A stretch of 64,000 nucleotides of DNA, taken from Apoda limacodes. Its lineage: Eukaryota; Arthropoda; Insecta; Lepidoptera; Limacodidae. Both the position numbers and the translations under genes were made by a program. Under the pieces are notes generated by a model that worked only from the letters and a program-made list of their open reading frames with translations, searched no databases and was not told the DNA's origin. Below are positions 1 through 10,760 of the stretch, piece after piece. The stretch spans positions 612,273 through 676,272 of the forward strand of contig OX291561.1 of NCBI GenBank assembly GCA_946406115.1, read 5' to 3'. Position 1 is the stretch's first letter. The number at the start of each line of letters is the position of its first letter.

Positions 1-1440
1 GTTAAAGAAAGCGTCTTGATTTGGAAGAGATGTAATTTTTAAGGACTCATAAGAATTAACAAATTCATGAAGAAAAACACCTTTCCTAATAAGTTTATTA
101 AAATTCGTTTGTAATTGATTTCTTAATTCTGCAAATTGGTCTTTATATAACATCTATATATCTAAACTCTAGTAGATCATAAATTAAAAATAATCTAAAA
201 GCCGCAAATGAACTATACGACATATTAGGTTTATATGAGAATGAAATATATTTTTACTTATTTTGCGGAATTATTTTTATTTCTCAATCTTTAAAATTCA
301 AAGCATGAACAATAAAATGAGCATCATAATTGTTTAGATTGTGAAATAGAATAGGAATGAAAAATGGAACACGATACTTTGTGCTACTAAATAATTCGTG
401 ACTAACAGCTCTAAAATTACTAGTATTCCAGTCATAGTCTACTGTGATTTCATCACCTAATATAACATAATTGCGATTGTCTTATCCTTCTCTTCATTAG
501 TGTAAGAAAGTGGACATTTTTGAAAACAATTTATCCTATGTATATTGCTAATATCATTTTTCAAAACATTTTTGTACAATTAGGCTCTGAGTATGTTCTG
601 TATATAGACAGTTTATCATCATATGAACATTTTATATAGTATCCATAAGAACAAACTACATGTTCATGTATTGTATGCGTATATGACTTCGATGGATCAG
701 GGATACAATAGGCGACGGGTTTTTAATGAGCTACAAAGTCTGCATATATTATAAAATGTAATTTTAATATTCTTTGAAATTTATCAAAATAGATTTCATC
801 ATTATTTGTTTCCCTATTAAACCAATATTTTTCTTTTTTATGAATTCCTAGTTATTCAGTAAAAATTTGAGCACAGTCATGCTTCTGGTGATTAATTAAA
901 ACCCATTTCAACCATTGTTTAAAAATAATAAGTTAATTTGTAATTAATTAGAACATTTTGTAAAGTTTTTTTTTTCTTTGTTAAACTCTAATTCAAACAT
1001 ATTAATGCTAATGTCATTTTGTTTTTCTACCTTGGGTATATCAGATAATTTGATTGGGAACTGAATATTATTAAACGTTAGTTTATTTTGATGGCTAAAG
1101 TATGATGATACACTATCGGAATGTGTATTTGCAGGATATAGTCCACTTAAAACATTGTTGATCGTTCTTTTTTACGAATATACGAAGATCCCCGTAAGGG
1201 ATTGAACTTATTAACATGCATTTCTAAGAACTGTTTTTTTTTAAAAGGTCTACCATTTTCTTTTTTTTTTTTCTAAATCACTATGTGACATTACACATTT
1301 TATTTTTAATGTCATCACTTAAAGGTTCTGAATAATTTTCTAATTCACCAATTTTTATCCAATTCCTAATAGACAAATTTAAAAATTCAAAAGAATTTTT
1401 TAAATCTTTTGTTTCCTGATCAAAATCTGCATGAATAATA
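1..1440 (-). pseudogene. Maverick/Polinton-type family-B DNA polymerase remnant
   Basis: Reading the minus strand in shifting frames gives pieces of a protein-primed family-B DNA polymerase, N-terminal side at about 1400 and running off the left edge. Seen directly: FNPLRGSSYI (about 1170-1200), NDISINMFELEF (about 1000), FIIYADF (exonuclease I region, about 740-760), GYYIKCSYDDKLSIYRTYSEPNC (about 585-655, in pieces), then the block ending ILFHNLNNYDAHFI (about 310-350, exonuclease II region) and RKGVFLHEFVNSYESLKI (near 40-95). These follow the order known for Maverick/Polinton and adintovirus-like polymerases, including the DH-x-TG-x-(F/Y)RG-x2-H block just before the FHNL motif. Many stops and frameshifts interrupt it and the acidic residue after YADF is Val, so it cannot encode an active exonuclease. 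The polymerase domain itself would lie left of the window. Which of the two related element classes it came from cannot be told here. Confidence 0.78.
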
Positions 1441-1980
1441 AAATAGTATTGATTCTTCAATTGATGCTATAAATACTTCACAAGTGATATAACAGACACA
1501 TAAAATAAATTATGATTAAGAATAAGACATTTCTATTTGTGTTTCTTAGATCGTAAGTGCTGAGCATAGAATCTTTGGTTAACCTGTAAATCACATATTT
1601 AACACATCATGTTGACGTCGATGCTAGTTGTAAATCTTTAACACTATTATCAGCTTTTCTCTTTAAACTTCGACCGACTTGAATTGAAGGTTTTCTGTAG
1701 GTATAACATGTCAAGTCATATCAAGCGTGAACCGACACGTCTCCAGGTTAAGTTTTTGTAAAGCGTGAGTGGACACACCCCTAAAATCTTGAGATACACC
1801 CTCGGGGGACTAGTTTTTGGAATGTCACCACCAACATCATTGTAATTAAATAGGAATAACTTTATTATGAACGGGGAAAAACATGATAACCCATTACGAT
1901 AATGATGTAATTACATAACAAAACTAGAGATAAGTTATACACAGGAGCCACTGTGACGTCACGCCAGTAGTTTTGGTCAA
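1441..1980. other. gene-free AT-rich spacer
   Basis: No coding pattern or RNA gene seen. Near 1725 the phrase CAAGCGTGAACCGACACG resembles the CAAG(C/T)GCGAGTCG word of the arrays that follow, so the array edge may be degenerate here. Confidence 0.4.
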
Positions 1981-2127
1981 GCGTGAGTCGACATAGCCCA
2001 GACACAGGGGTTGGTTGCGTGAGTTGACATAGCCCCAGACACAGGGGTTGGTTGCGTGAGTCGACATAGCCCCAGACACAGGGGTTGGTTGCGTGAGTCG
2101 ACATAGCCCCAGACACAGGGGTGGTTT
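1981..2127. repeat. 37-bp tandem repeat, four units
   Basis: Units begin GCGTGAGTCGACATAGCCCC and start at 1981, 2017, 2054 and 2091 (period 36-37). Short open frames on the minus strand here are by-products of the repeat. Confidence 0.9.
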
Positions 2128-2560
2128 TGAGAGTGGTCAAGCGCGGTGCGGGGGGCAGAAAAGTTTTTAGGCGGGGGGTTGGGGTTGGAGGGTAGTGAGC
2201 CAGAACCAACGATGTTTTGAAAGTGGTCAAGCGCGAGTCGCCACACCCCAGACACAGGGGTGGTTTTGAGAGTGGTCAAGCGCGAGTCGTGCGGGGTAGA
2301 AAAGTTATAGGTGAGGGGTTGGGGTTGGAGGGTAGTGCGCCAGAACCAACGATGTTTTGAAAGTGGTCAAGCGCGAGTCGCCACACCCCAGACACAGGGG
2401 TGGTTTTGAGAGTGGTCAAGCGCGAGTCGTGCGGGGTAGAAAAGTTATAGGTGAGGGGTTGGGGTTGGAGGGTAGTGCGCCAGAACCAACGATGTATTGA
2501 GAGTGGTCACAAGCGCGAGTCGTACAAAGCAGGAAAAAGTTGGTGAGCTTTTTTTAGGCG
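2128..2560. repeat. 140-bp tandem repeat, about three units
   Basis: Blocks starting AAGTGGTCAAGCGCGAGTCG recur at 2221 and 2361 (period 140), with a partial leading unit from about 2128 and a diverged last unit to about 2560. Each block holds the CAGACACAGGGG phrase of the preceding 37-bp array and two copies of GTCAAGCGCGAGTCG, so the larger unit appears built from the smaller one. Confidence 0.85.
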
Positions 2561-2699
2561 AGGGGTTGAGGTTGGGGGGAAGTGCGCCAGAACCAACGAA
2601 TCCCCTCTACTAAAGAGTGTATTTATGATGCAACAGACTAAGAGTGCGCAATTACTGGTAGATCTGCGTCGTGACAAACACGCGGACAAAAATATTTAA

Positions 2700-4302
2700 A
2701 ACAAATTAATTAAAATTAATTTGTTAATCACGCTATACAGAAAAAACTCTATAAAAAGTTTTATATTCATATAAACTGTCCTTGTACAGCGACGCAGGTC
2801 TCATATGGGTTATGACTTGAAACAACTATTGATGGTTTGATAATATCTTTCTGCTTTTTTTGCAAATTCGCTCATCGTGTATTTCTGTTAGAAATACAAC
2901 GCAACTGACGTGTTAGTCTCTAAGGGAAGTACTCTTACCCACCCCAGGAGTACATTTTTTAAGCCTGAAACCTATTCTATCTTTATACAATCTAATAGTA
3001 ATATGTGTTTAGATAATAGCTCTCTAAAGATGGCTTAAGTTTAGAGTGCTAACAGGGTTAATTACCCCAAGTAAAAATTTTTAAACCCTTTTTATACCAT
3101 TTACTTTTATTAAGTGTTAACTGTCTGAAAGTTCTTCATTTAAGTCTTTTTCTGGATCAACTTGATTGTCTCTAGATAAATTGTTTTATTAGAACTCGAT
3201 TAAGTATTAACTATTGTTACGTGAACTACTTATTCTTCATTAGAATTCCTTTAGTATATATACTTAATTAAGTTTGTTAAATTGTTGTATATTTAATTAA
3301 GTTAATTAATACTCTATAAATAAAGGTTATCAAGTTTCTTCTAGACATTATCCTATAGAAGATAACTTTTAGTGTATTAGCCATTAATATTACACATGAA
3401 GTGCGTATCCAATGCATTTTATTTAAAAAAATTTAAGGTTAGGTCTATCGCGGGGGGGGGGGGGGAGACGGGACTCGTCGTAATTATACTATAACAGATA
3501 CAACAAAAGTGTTTGTATTATAACTAATTTCAGAACACGATAAGAACCATTGTACTATTTACGAAAGTAGAATTAATGAAAAGGTAGTGAGGAGGCAAAA
3601 GTAGTTCCAATTACGAACGTCTAACTTCCACATAAAGTGAGCGAATAAATACTTAATATATAGTGGAACGATCAAATAATAGGGTGTCGCCATCGCTACA
3701 GCAAAGCGCACTCAGCCGCACTCAGCGAAGTGCCCCGACGGGAACGGGAACGGGAACGGCCGACAGTTAACGAAACGACACACTTACGACTTCCAGTAGT
3801 ATCGTGAACGAATTATATTATATAATAATACAAAATTCATGCGAAACACAATACTAAACATATAGAAAAACACGTACTAGTATTTGCACCAGTGATTAAT
3901 AACTAATTAAGTAATTGATTATTTATGCTAGACTGGTTTTTATATTATAAATTGGATTATTTTGAATAACTTTTACCAAAATTGATCAATATTTTAGCCG
4001 TTCATTACTGTGTATAAAATATAAATGATAACAAGCCGCCTACCGCATACAAACAAAAAAAATCAAATTTGGAACACTTTGCCGGCGATCAACATAAGTA
4101 GATCATGAGGACCTTTAGTGTGAAGTGCGATTAGAGTTGAGTCAACACAAGTCGTAGGTCGTAGCGATGTGATGCGACGAGAGTTTTATTATTTTGCCGT
4201 TTTTATAGATAATGGGTACGGAACCCATCGGGCGCGAGTCCTACTCGCACTTGGCCGATTTTTTACCGACTTTTAAAAGGCTGGAAGTTGTTGGAGTTGA
4301 AA
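2700..4302. other. no gene; poly-G tract and short repeats
   Basis: AT-rich sequence without coding signal. A run of 14 G lies at 3452-3465, and three GGGAAC hexamers at 3740-3757. At about 4203-4265 sits a minus-oriented end of the dispersed GGGTTCCGTACC repeat (GGTACGGAACCC followed by ACTCGCACTTGGCCGATTTTT). Confidence 0.5.
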
Positions 4303-4720
4303 ATATCGAGTGTCAGTCGAGTAAGCGCAGCGAGGGTTTAATATCGAGTGTCAGTCGAGTAAGCGCAGCGAGGGTTTAATATCGAGTGTCAGTCGAGTAA
4401 GCGCAGCGAGGGTTTAATATCGAGTGTCAGTCGAGTAAGCGCAGCGAGGGTTTAATATCGAGTGTCAGTCGAGTAAGCGCAGCGAGGGTTTAATATCGAG
4501 TGTCAGTCGAGTAAGCGCAGCGAGGGTTTAATATCGAGTGTCAGTCGAGTAAGCGCAGCGAGGGTTTAATATCGAGTGTCAGTCGAGTAAGCGCAGCGAG
4601 GGTTTAATATCGAGTGTCAGTCGAGTAAGCGCAGCGAGGGTTTAATATCGAGTGTCAGTCGAGTAAGCGCAGCGAGGGTTTAATATCGAGTGTCAGTCGA
4701 GTAAGCGCAGCGAGGGTTTA
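4303..4720. repeat. 38-bp satellite, eleven identical units
   Basis: The phrase ATATCGAGTGTCAGTCGAGT recurs every 38 bases from 4303, with the eleventh unit ending at 4720 (11 x 38 = 418). I see no substitution between units. The end is abrupt, at ATACGGAATATAAATACC. The inner words AGCGCAGCGAGGG resemble the GAGCGAAGCGAGGG phrase at about 61595. Confidence 0.95.
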
Positions 4721-5501
4721 ATACGGAATATAAATACCAAAGCTTTTTAACCAAGTTTATTTGAAGACAAGTTTATGCTCACAATCTTATAGCTTTATTC
4801 CAAGTGATAGTTTTAAAATGGCTACCTATATCACCAAAACTATTGATCGTACACTTGTAGAGGAAAGGAAGTTAAAACGGACTCTGTGGTGTAACTATCT
4901 TATTGTCGATGTTACTATGATCAAGAGTTAGAAGTAATTAGGTTAATTCTAAATATTTTATGATTAAAATAAATAATTATGTAATGTTTAAATTTCAATG
5001 ATAATTATTCTGTTTTTGAAATGTCATTTGATTATTATACACAAGTTAAGTTTTAGAGTTATATTCGAGTTTATTCAATACCAAAAAGGTAAGATAAAAG
5101 AAAGTGCAGACAAAACATATACATAAAGTTCGTACAATACCTTGAAATGGAAAAAAAAGAAAAATGAAAACGATAAAGACAAATAAATCAATTAAATTAA
5201 TAAAATGAACATAAAACTTAAATTAACATAAATAAATAATATTTGATTAAGTACTATCCACTTACCGAATTTAAAGTCTTTTGACTTAAAGCTTTTTCTT
5301 CAAATCAGAGTCCCCTGCTGAGCTACCCTCGATTCAATTTTTCTTTTGAATCAAAATTTCACTATCTTTAAAAAATAAAAAAAAAGATGTTTTTAATTAT
5401 GTGTAAGTTATTAATGTAAATGTATTGAGTAATGTATGTATGTAAATTTTTATTCATAAAATAAATACTATTATAATAAAATTATCCACCTACATACTAT
5501 A
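4721..5501. other. gene-free AT-rich spacer
   Basis: Very AT-rich and without a long open frame. It ends at the TA target duplication (5500-5501) of the Tc1-like element. Confidence 0.4.
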
Positions 5502-6395
5502 CACACCGGCACAATTAGCGGAACAGAAAAAAAAGTGAGACTATGAGATAATAACGCATATATTTGACGAAAATGTAATTAGACACAAAACAACAAATTG
5601 ATTAACATCTTTTAACAACGACTTTGAAAAGTCTTCGTTATTTTTTATTGAAAAATAAAGAAATTTGAAATAAGTGCAATTTTTAGATGATTATGAACCA
5701 TCACAAAAAATAAAAAAAAGTAAGCATTAAATGATTTAACAATAAAATTAAAGCAAAATTAATAACGAGTGTTTCCCCCTCTTGCTCTGATTACGGTTTC
5801 CATTCGTCTGGGCATGCTACAGATTATGTTATCGATGATTTCTTGAGGCAACCGCTCCCACTCCTCAAGTAATGCGTTTCCAAGTTCATTCATATTGTTG
5901 GGGGGTGGCATTTTGGATTTAACCCTTCTTTTTAGCAAGTCCCAGACATGCTCTATCGGATTCATATCCGGGGAATTTGCTGGCCACTGCATTACCGGTA
6001 TACCTACGTGGCTCAGATATGCCTGTACCGATTGTGCACTATGAGCACGAGCATTATCTTGCATTAGAATAAAGTCGTCACCAATAAATGGGGCCAATGG
6101 TACAACATGTTCTTCTAAAATGTCTCTGATGTATCGATCTGCTGTCATGGTCCCTCCTGTGACTATCACTAACTCCGTGCGAGCTCCCAAACATATCTCT
6201 CCCCAAACCATAATCGAGCCGCCACCATAAGCCACTGTGTTCAAAATTAGACTGTATGTGGCGTTCTCCTTTGCGTCTCCATATTCGCTGTCTCCCATCG
6301 ATCTGTTTTAAAAGAACTCTGCACTCATCAGTAAAGAGAACCTGCTGCCATTCGTTCAAATCCTTTTTTTGTGTTCCGCTAATTGTGCCGGTGTG
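5502..6395 (-). mobile_element. Tc1-like element, internally deleted
   Basis: An 894-bp element with perfect 24-bp terminal inverted repeats at 5502-5525 and 6372-6395 (outer bases CACACCGGCACAATTAGCGG) flanked by TA on both sides (5500-5501 and 6396-6397), the target duplication of the Tc1/mariner superfamily. Each inverted repeat is followed inward by an A-rich run. Full-length Tc1 elements are usually about 1.6 kb. Here the right repeat runs almost straight into the middle of the transposase, so the N-terminal DNA-binding part of the gene is missing. Confidence 0.93.
5759..6363 (-). pseudogene. Tc1-like transposase, catalytic part only
   Basis: The minus strand encodes the DD34E catalytic domain of a Tc1-type DNA transposase. 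The first Asp lies in VLFTDE (about 6335) and is followed by QIDGRQRIWRRKGER. A frameshift near 6240-6300 moves the frame to AYGGGSIMVWGE, then MQDNARAH (second Asp) and NSPDMNPIEHVWDLLKRR (Glu), with 34 residues between the second Asp and the Glu. The last 120 or so codons are clean up to the TAA at 5759-5761. About 130 N-terminal residues with the paired-type helix-turn-helix are absent because of the internal deletion. The Met near 6298 is not the native start. The copy could be mobilised only by transposase supplied from elsewhere. Confidence 0.92.
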
Positions 6396-6710
6396 TATAT
6401 AAATAAATGACTACAGTAGAACAGATTTGTTCTATAACACGTCGAATTCCTGAAAATTTAGAACACATAAACAAGCCTAAAAAAAAAATATTCCTGAAAC
6501 TTTTCAGATTTATGAATTTATTATTATTATCTGAAAATTAGTGTTCCTAAAGAATTCCCTACGCATGAGCTCCCTGCACAACTTCACTCATGACCTGTCT
6601 GACAGAACCACATGTCCAGCCTTCAAATCTCTCTCATAAATAAATAAATACGCTTTAGGAAATATATTGTCGTCTATTTGAGTGACAAGTTATTTGAGTG
6701 GCAAGTTATT

Positions 6711-7287
6711 AATCGACTTCAAAAAAGGAGGGAGTTCCTAATTCCTTGAAATCTTTTTTTATGTATGTTTTCCCATTACTCGAAGTCGCCTTAACCGATT
6801 CGGAAAATTCTTGTTTGTTTGAAAGAGTATACTTTCCAGATGGTCTCCAGGTCAGGATATAATGATGGCATCCTGGAGAAATCGAGGGAACTCTTCAAAT
6901 TTTGATAGGCACACTTGAAGCGATTTATGTACGAGAAAATAAGCCAATAGGTCACTTAAAAGTAGGGATGTTCCGACTAGTCGGTAAAGCCGACCATCCG
7001 GCCACTTTCGTAGTCGGCGACAAGTTGGCGACTATTCGGCAAAGAGCGCCGACTAGGACTGCGACTGGGAGGAATTGTCTGTGGTCGAACATTTAATCAT
7101 AGAACCTAACTGAGGGTTGGCTGACGTTTTTGGTTGTTCAAAATTACAGTTTAAAGTTGGGGTCGTGCAAGTGAAGTGTGTTATAAACTGTTTGAGATCG
7201 ACCCCAACTTCGAAATGTAATTTAGAACAAATTTTTTAAAGTAATTGTTTTTACCTTTTTAGTGCTCCTTTTTGAAGTCGGTTATTC
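6711..7287. mobile_element. MITE-like element with CGACTTCAAAAA ends
   Basis: The left end reads AATCGACTTCAAAAAAGGAG and the right end is its approximate reverse complement, CTCCTTTTTGAAGTCGGTTA (about 7264-7283). Such short inverted ends around a non-coding body are typical of non-autonomous DNA elements, and this end sequence is common in lepidopteran repeats. The body includes a GC-richer patch (6965-7065) rich in CGACTAGTCGG-like words, possibly another nested repeat. Confidence 0.6.
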
Positions 7288-8713
7288 TAAACTTGGCTGT
7301 CGGTTAGAAATGCATATGCATAGCATCGGTAAATGTTGCCTACTAGACCGCCTAACCAAATGTGCATTTCGACGATAGCTACGTTATTCTACGGAGTCAC
7401 GGGCAAAAGCTAGTAAAAAATATCTCAGGATACCTAAACATCCAACCACCTTTCAGTCTCCTTCGTCCGATTCTTTTGTACGTATTATTACATATATTTA
7501 TGATAATACGAATTCATTTTAAATTTTTAACCTCAACACCCACTAAATACTAACTACTAACACAAAAACATAGGATTTTCAAAAAAGAATTTAACCACAA
7601 AACATCTGTCATTTAATAAATTTAACCTTTCGGTTTTTTACATCCCTGCGTTTGGTGAGAATCTTTATTATAAACCAACTCAAAAAAATGTTATAAAATG
7701 TTATGCCCCTAAAATAAAAAAGATGCGATTTTCATATACCTACACTTAAAACTAATTAAACCCACCTGTTGCCCCCTTATTTTGTCCTGTTAAAAGCTTC
7801 CGACATTACATATTTTTTATTTTAAACCTTAATACCAAATTTCCTGTAAATTACCTGAACTGACGCAAAAAAAGGAATGCGATAGAAACTTTTAAACTAA
7901 TCCGTACCTGTTGTAAAAAAAATTATAACGAAGAAAATGTACTGCTCCCAGCTGTAACGTTTTAGCTTTAGATTATAATTTTATTATGTAGTGTATATGT
8001 AAAAGTAGGTTGTTTTACATATTAATTACATATTTATTAGGTATCTACCTCACAGATTATTAGTAATTTTCTTAACTACATTTCGAATCGTTGCCGATTG
8101 GTTATAAAAAATACTGTCAAATAATGGGTAGGTATTTCCTTTCATGACATATCTACATAAATATTATTATTTTAAATATAAATAACTACTAAGTTGAAAA
8201 AATTTTATTTACTACTAACTACTAACATTACCTAGAAAATAATTAATTGACTGAAATCCCAGAGCTTATTGCGGGGGGCAAATTTATGGCATTGCAACTC
8301 TCCTCTTAAGATCTTTTTACTAAATCTCGAGAGGTAAGATGTACTTCCATTCATTTGGCCCCAGAAAAAGGCAAGATTGGCAGAAGGCAAGAGACTTTTT
8401 CGCAATAAACTTCCTCGTCTTCCTACTTTATAATGAAAATATTTAGGATATTTTGTCGTATGGCTCGATATGTAGGTAAGTATTAGACACAGTTACCGCC
8501 ATCTTTTGACTTTAAAAAACGAGTAACCAGTAAAACAGTAAGTATTCAACGAGAAACGCTAGATGTCGTTAGCTAACATTTTCTACCCGCTGCTACTTAC
8601 GGCATCTAGCGGCTAAAGAAAATAGCCCGAGTTACGGCGGGCCCATTTCATTGTATTGGATGAGGCATCTGTACTAGTATAGTATTATATAATCTGTAAA
8701 AAATAAATACAAC
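7288..8713. other. no gene recognised
   Basis: AT-rich. A few poorly coding open stretches under 70 codons, without recognisable similarity. 8560-8650 is somewhat GC-richer but unassigned. Confidence 0.4.
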
Positions 8714-8952
8714 ATTTCACCTCTACCAGCGAGAAAAATATTTTCACGTGACTTTTCTGGTAAAAAGTTAAGTTCGGCATTGGAGACTTGTTGTCTTAAT
8801 TTTTCTAGTGTCAGAGAAATATCTTCGTTTATTTATTCCAAAAGTCAATGCTCGAACAGTGAATTTCTTTGCCTCACTAGCGAGCAAAATTCGATTTTGC
8901 TCACTGAATTTGGACAGCAAAACTATTCTTTTCGTGCTGGTGAGGTGACAAT
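8714..8952. mobile_element. candidate MITE with CACCT-type inverted ends
   Basis: Left end TTTCACCTCTACCAGCGAGA and right end (reverse complement TTGTCACCTCACCAGCACGA) are imperfect inverted repeats about 240 bp apart. The centre holds an inverted repeat of its own at about 8882-8902 (GAGCAAAAT, three bases, ATTTTGCTC). No open frame of note. No clear target duplication was identified. Confidence 0.45.
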
Positions 8953-9409
8953 ACATTTGTTTCATACTGATTGCATTATAGTTATACTCACTATTATGAA
9001 ATACGGGTCTTTATTCAATGTAGTAAAAATGATTTACTACAGTGGAGAAAACGGACCGCGCTTATAACTTTAAACCACTAACGCCATCTATTGCCGACAT
9101 GCTAAAGCTTAGAATTCGCATCTTACTCATTTTTGGTCAGTGTCCTTGGAGCGCTCATACGGCGGCACGCGATTGTATCGAGATATTATTGATATAGATT
9201 TCTGTTTTTTTTATACGTGCTCACTATTTCACTTTATTTCAACGATAAAATAAGCAAGTTTCGCAGGCAACTTAATCTCAAAATTATTTATTTTACGTAC
9301 CTAACAAAAAGGCAAAATGGAACGGGAAAAATGGACTACGTGGTCTATTTCGAATGTATTTGTTTGCGATTTAAGTTTAGAAATTTGGTAATTTTAAAGT
9401 TGTATTCCA

Positions 9410-9920
9410 ATGGTTAATAGTGAATAATAAGAGAAAGTCGGATTGCCTATTTTGGCGTGTGGAGGACATGAAAAATTACATAAAAAAGGTGGCAACTCGC
9501 AAAATGGGAGTAAACAAGGCCGCCACCACTTATTAGGTTCTAAAGACTACTTTATTGCGAAGACTGAACAAATATAATACTACCAAAGACTTAAACCTTA
9601 TCGAGAAGAATTAGAAGCAAAAAAAGACCCTAGAACTAAAGAGCAAAGAAGGCAAAACAGATCCTATTCTCTGAAAAAGGGGGTAAAATCAGCAAAAGTA
9701 CAAAAAGGAAAAGGGAAATCTTCAAAAAAAATATATAACGAAAAAAAACAAATCATCTAGTGAAGATGAAGAAGAAGTCCAATGTATTAATTGTTCTCAT
9801 CTATTTTCTGAGTCCACAGAAGGCTGACTTCAGTGGCCATCATGTTCTTTATGGGCACACTCCAGTTGTGTCGGGGTTGAAGATGGCGATGAAGATGTAA
9901 GGTTCATTTGTGAAAGGTGA
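9410..9920 (+). pseudogene. pogo/Tigger-like transposase remnant lacking its core
   Basis: The first part (about 9425-9560) reads RKSDCLFWRVEDMKNYIKKV and then a GKMG-like turn and KAATTY, the layout of the N-terminal Psq-type helix-turn-helix of pogo/Tigger transposases. The last part (about 9768-9918) reads EEVQCINCSHLFSES, one stop codon, LQWPSCSLWAHSSC, and ends VRFICER. This C-x2-C, W-x-H, C pattern is the zinc-finger-like C-terminal tail found on insect pogo-type transposases. The roughly 300-residue DDE domain that should lie between is absent, and lysine-rich frameshifted sequence joins the two. This is a deleted, inactive copy. The family is inferred from motif layout only. Confidence 0.6.
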
Positions 9921-10033
9921 GCTTTTGAATAAGTACACTAACTATTTGTTTCATTTCTTATGTAGCAATAGCTTCATTTTACCTCCATGTGTGGTTCATT
10001 TTACCTTTACATGAGGGCAAACAAAACGAGGAT

Positions 10034-10109
10034 TTAACTTCCTGTTATATGTTTTTACTTTTTAACTTCCTGTTATATGTTTTTACTTTTTAACTTCCTG
10101 TTATATGTT
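10034..10109. repeat. 27-bp tandem repeat, about 2.8 units
   Basis: AACTTCCTGTTATATG recurs every 27 bases, separated by T-rich sequence. Confidence 0.85.
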
Positions 10110-10129
10110 AGATACCTAATCCGCCACTC

Positions 10130-10264
10130 AAATACATATTCTAGAAAAAAAATATGGTTTACACCTATTTCGGGCTAAAAGATAGGGCCCTTTTATGCCC
10201 AGACAGACAGCGTAGGCTTAAGTCATAGGGCTCCGTAGGTACCCTACGGGTAAGGAACCCTAAA
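10130..10264 (+). repeat. 3' end of the GGGTTCCGTACC dispersed repeat
   Basis: Contains CTAAAAGATAGGGCCCTTTT, CAGACAGACAGCGTAGGCTT and the closing GGTAAGGAACCCTAAAAA. The same three words, diverged, occur at 52079-52200. Confidence 0.55.
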
Positions 10265-10318
10265 AACGGACAAGTAAACCGATATTGTTCATAATTCAAT
10301 TTCTATTAAAAGTATTTA

Positions 10319-10478
10319 ACAGCTGTCATTCGAAAGGAAGATCTTGATGAGATCTATCACTTCTGTAAAAAAACTACTACTAACTAGTCTACGATTAATA
10401 GTTACGGAGATCTACCTTTTCTAGTTTGACAGCTGTCATTCGCAACGAAGATCTTGATGAGATCTATCATCACTTCTG
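10319..10478 (+). repeat. direct duplication of about 50 bp
   Basis: ACAGCTGTCATTCG followed by GAAGATCTTGATGAGATCTA occurs at about 10319 and again at about 10430. Each copy contains the inverted repeat AGATCT-TGATG-AGATCT. Confidence 0.8.
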
Positions 10479-10514
10479 TATCTGATCTATCTACTCCGTA
10501 CCATTATCTATAAA

Positions 10515-10760
10515 AAAATCGGTCAAGTGCGAGTCGGACTTGCGCACGAAGGGTTCCGTACCATTATCTATAAAAACGGCAAAAAATCACGTTTGTTGTA
10601 TGGGAGCCCCCTTAAATAATTATTTTATTATTTTGGTTTTCAGTATTTGTTGTTACAGCGGCAACAGAAATAAATCTTCTGTGAAAATTTCAACTGTCAA
10701 TCCAATTTTGATACAAGAAGTTTTGTCTAAATTGCCGTCAACATTGAAATATCGATAAGG
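10515..10760 (+). repeat. GGGTTCCGTACC dispersed repeat, partial copy
   Basis: Opens with GTCAAGTGCGAGTCGGACTT and GGGTTCCGTACC, then ATCACGTTTGTTGTATGGGA, GCGGCAACAGAAATAAATCTTC and TGTGAAAATTTCAACTGTC. The same order of words occurs at 58805-59240 and, reversed, at 26852-27283. This copy stops before the distal part. A 72-codon open stretch inside it is incidental. Confidence 0.8.

Noticed and set aside
1865..2689. Three minus-strand open frames of 60-121 codons
   Set aside because: They coincide with the 37-bp and 140-bp tandem arrays and have repeat-driven composition; no sign of a real gene.
4303..4720. CRISPR-like array
   Set aside because: Units are contiguous and identical, with no spacers, in a eukaryotic genome. 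The same applies to the other tandem arrays.
5759..6298. Met near 6298 as transposase start
   Set aside because: The sequence before AYGGGS in that frame does not fit the family; the native frame continues upstream through a frameshift into VLFTDE.
8768..9417. Open stretches of 65-95 codons on both strands
   Set aside because: No recognisable domain; partly inside a candidate MITE; low-complexity AT-rich composition.
10540..10758. 72-codon + open frame
   Set aside because: Lies wholly inside the dispersed GGGTTCCGTACC repeat, as does 58988-59272; not conserved as protein.
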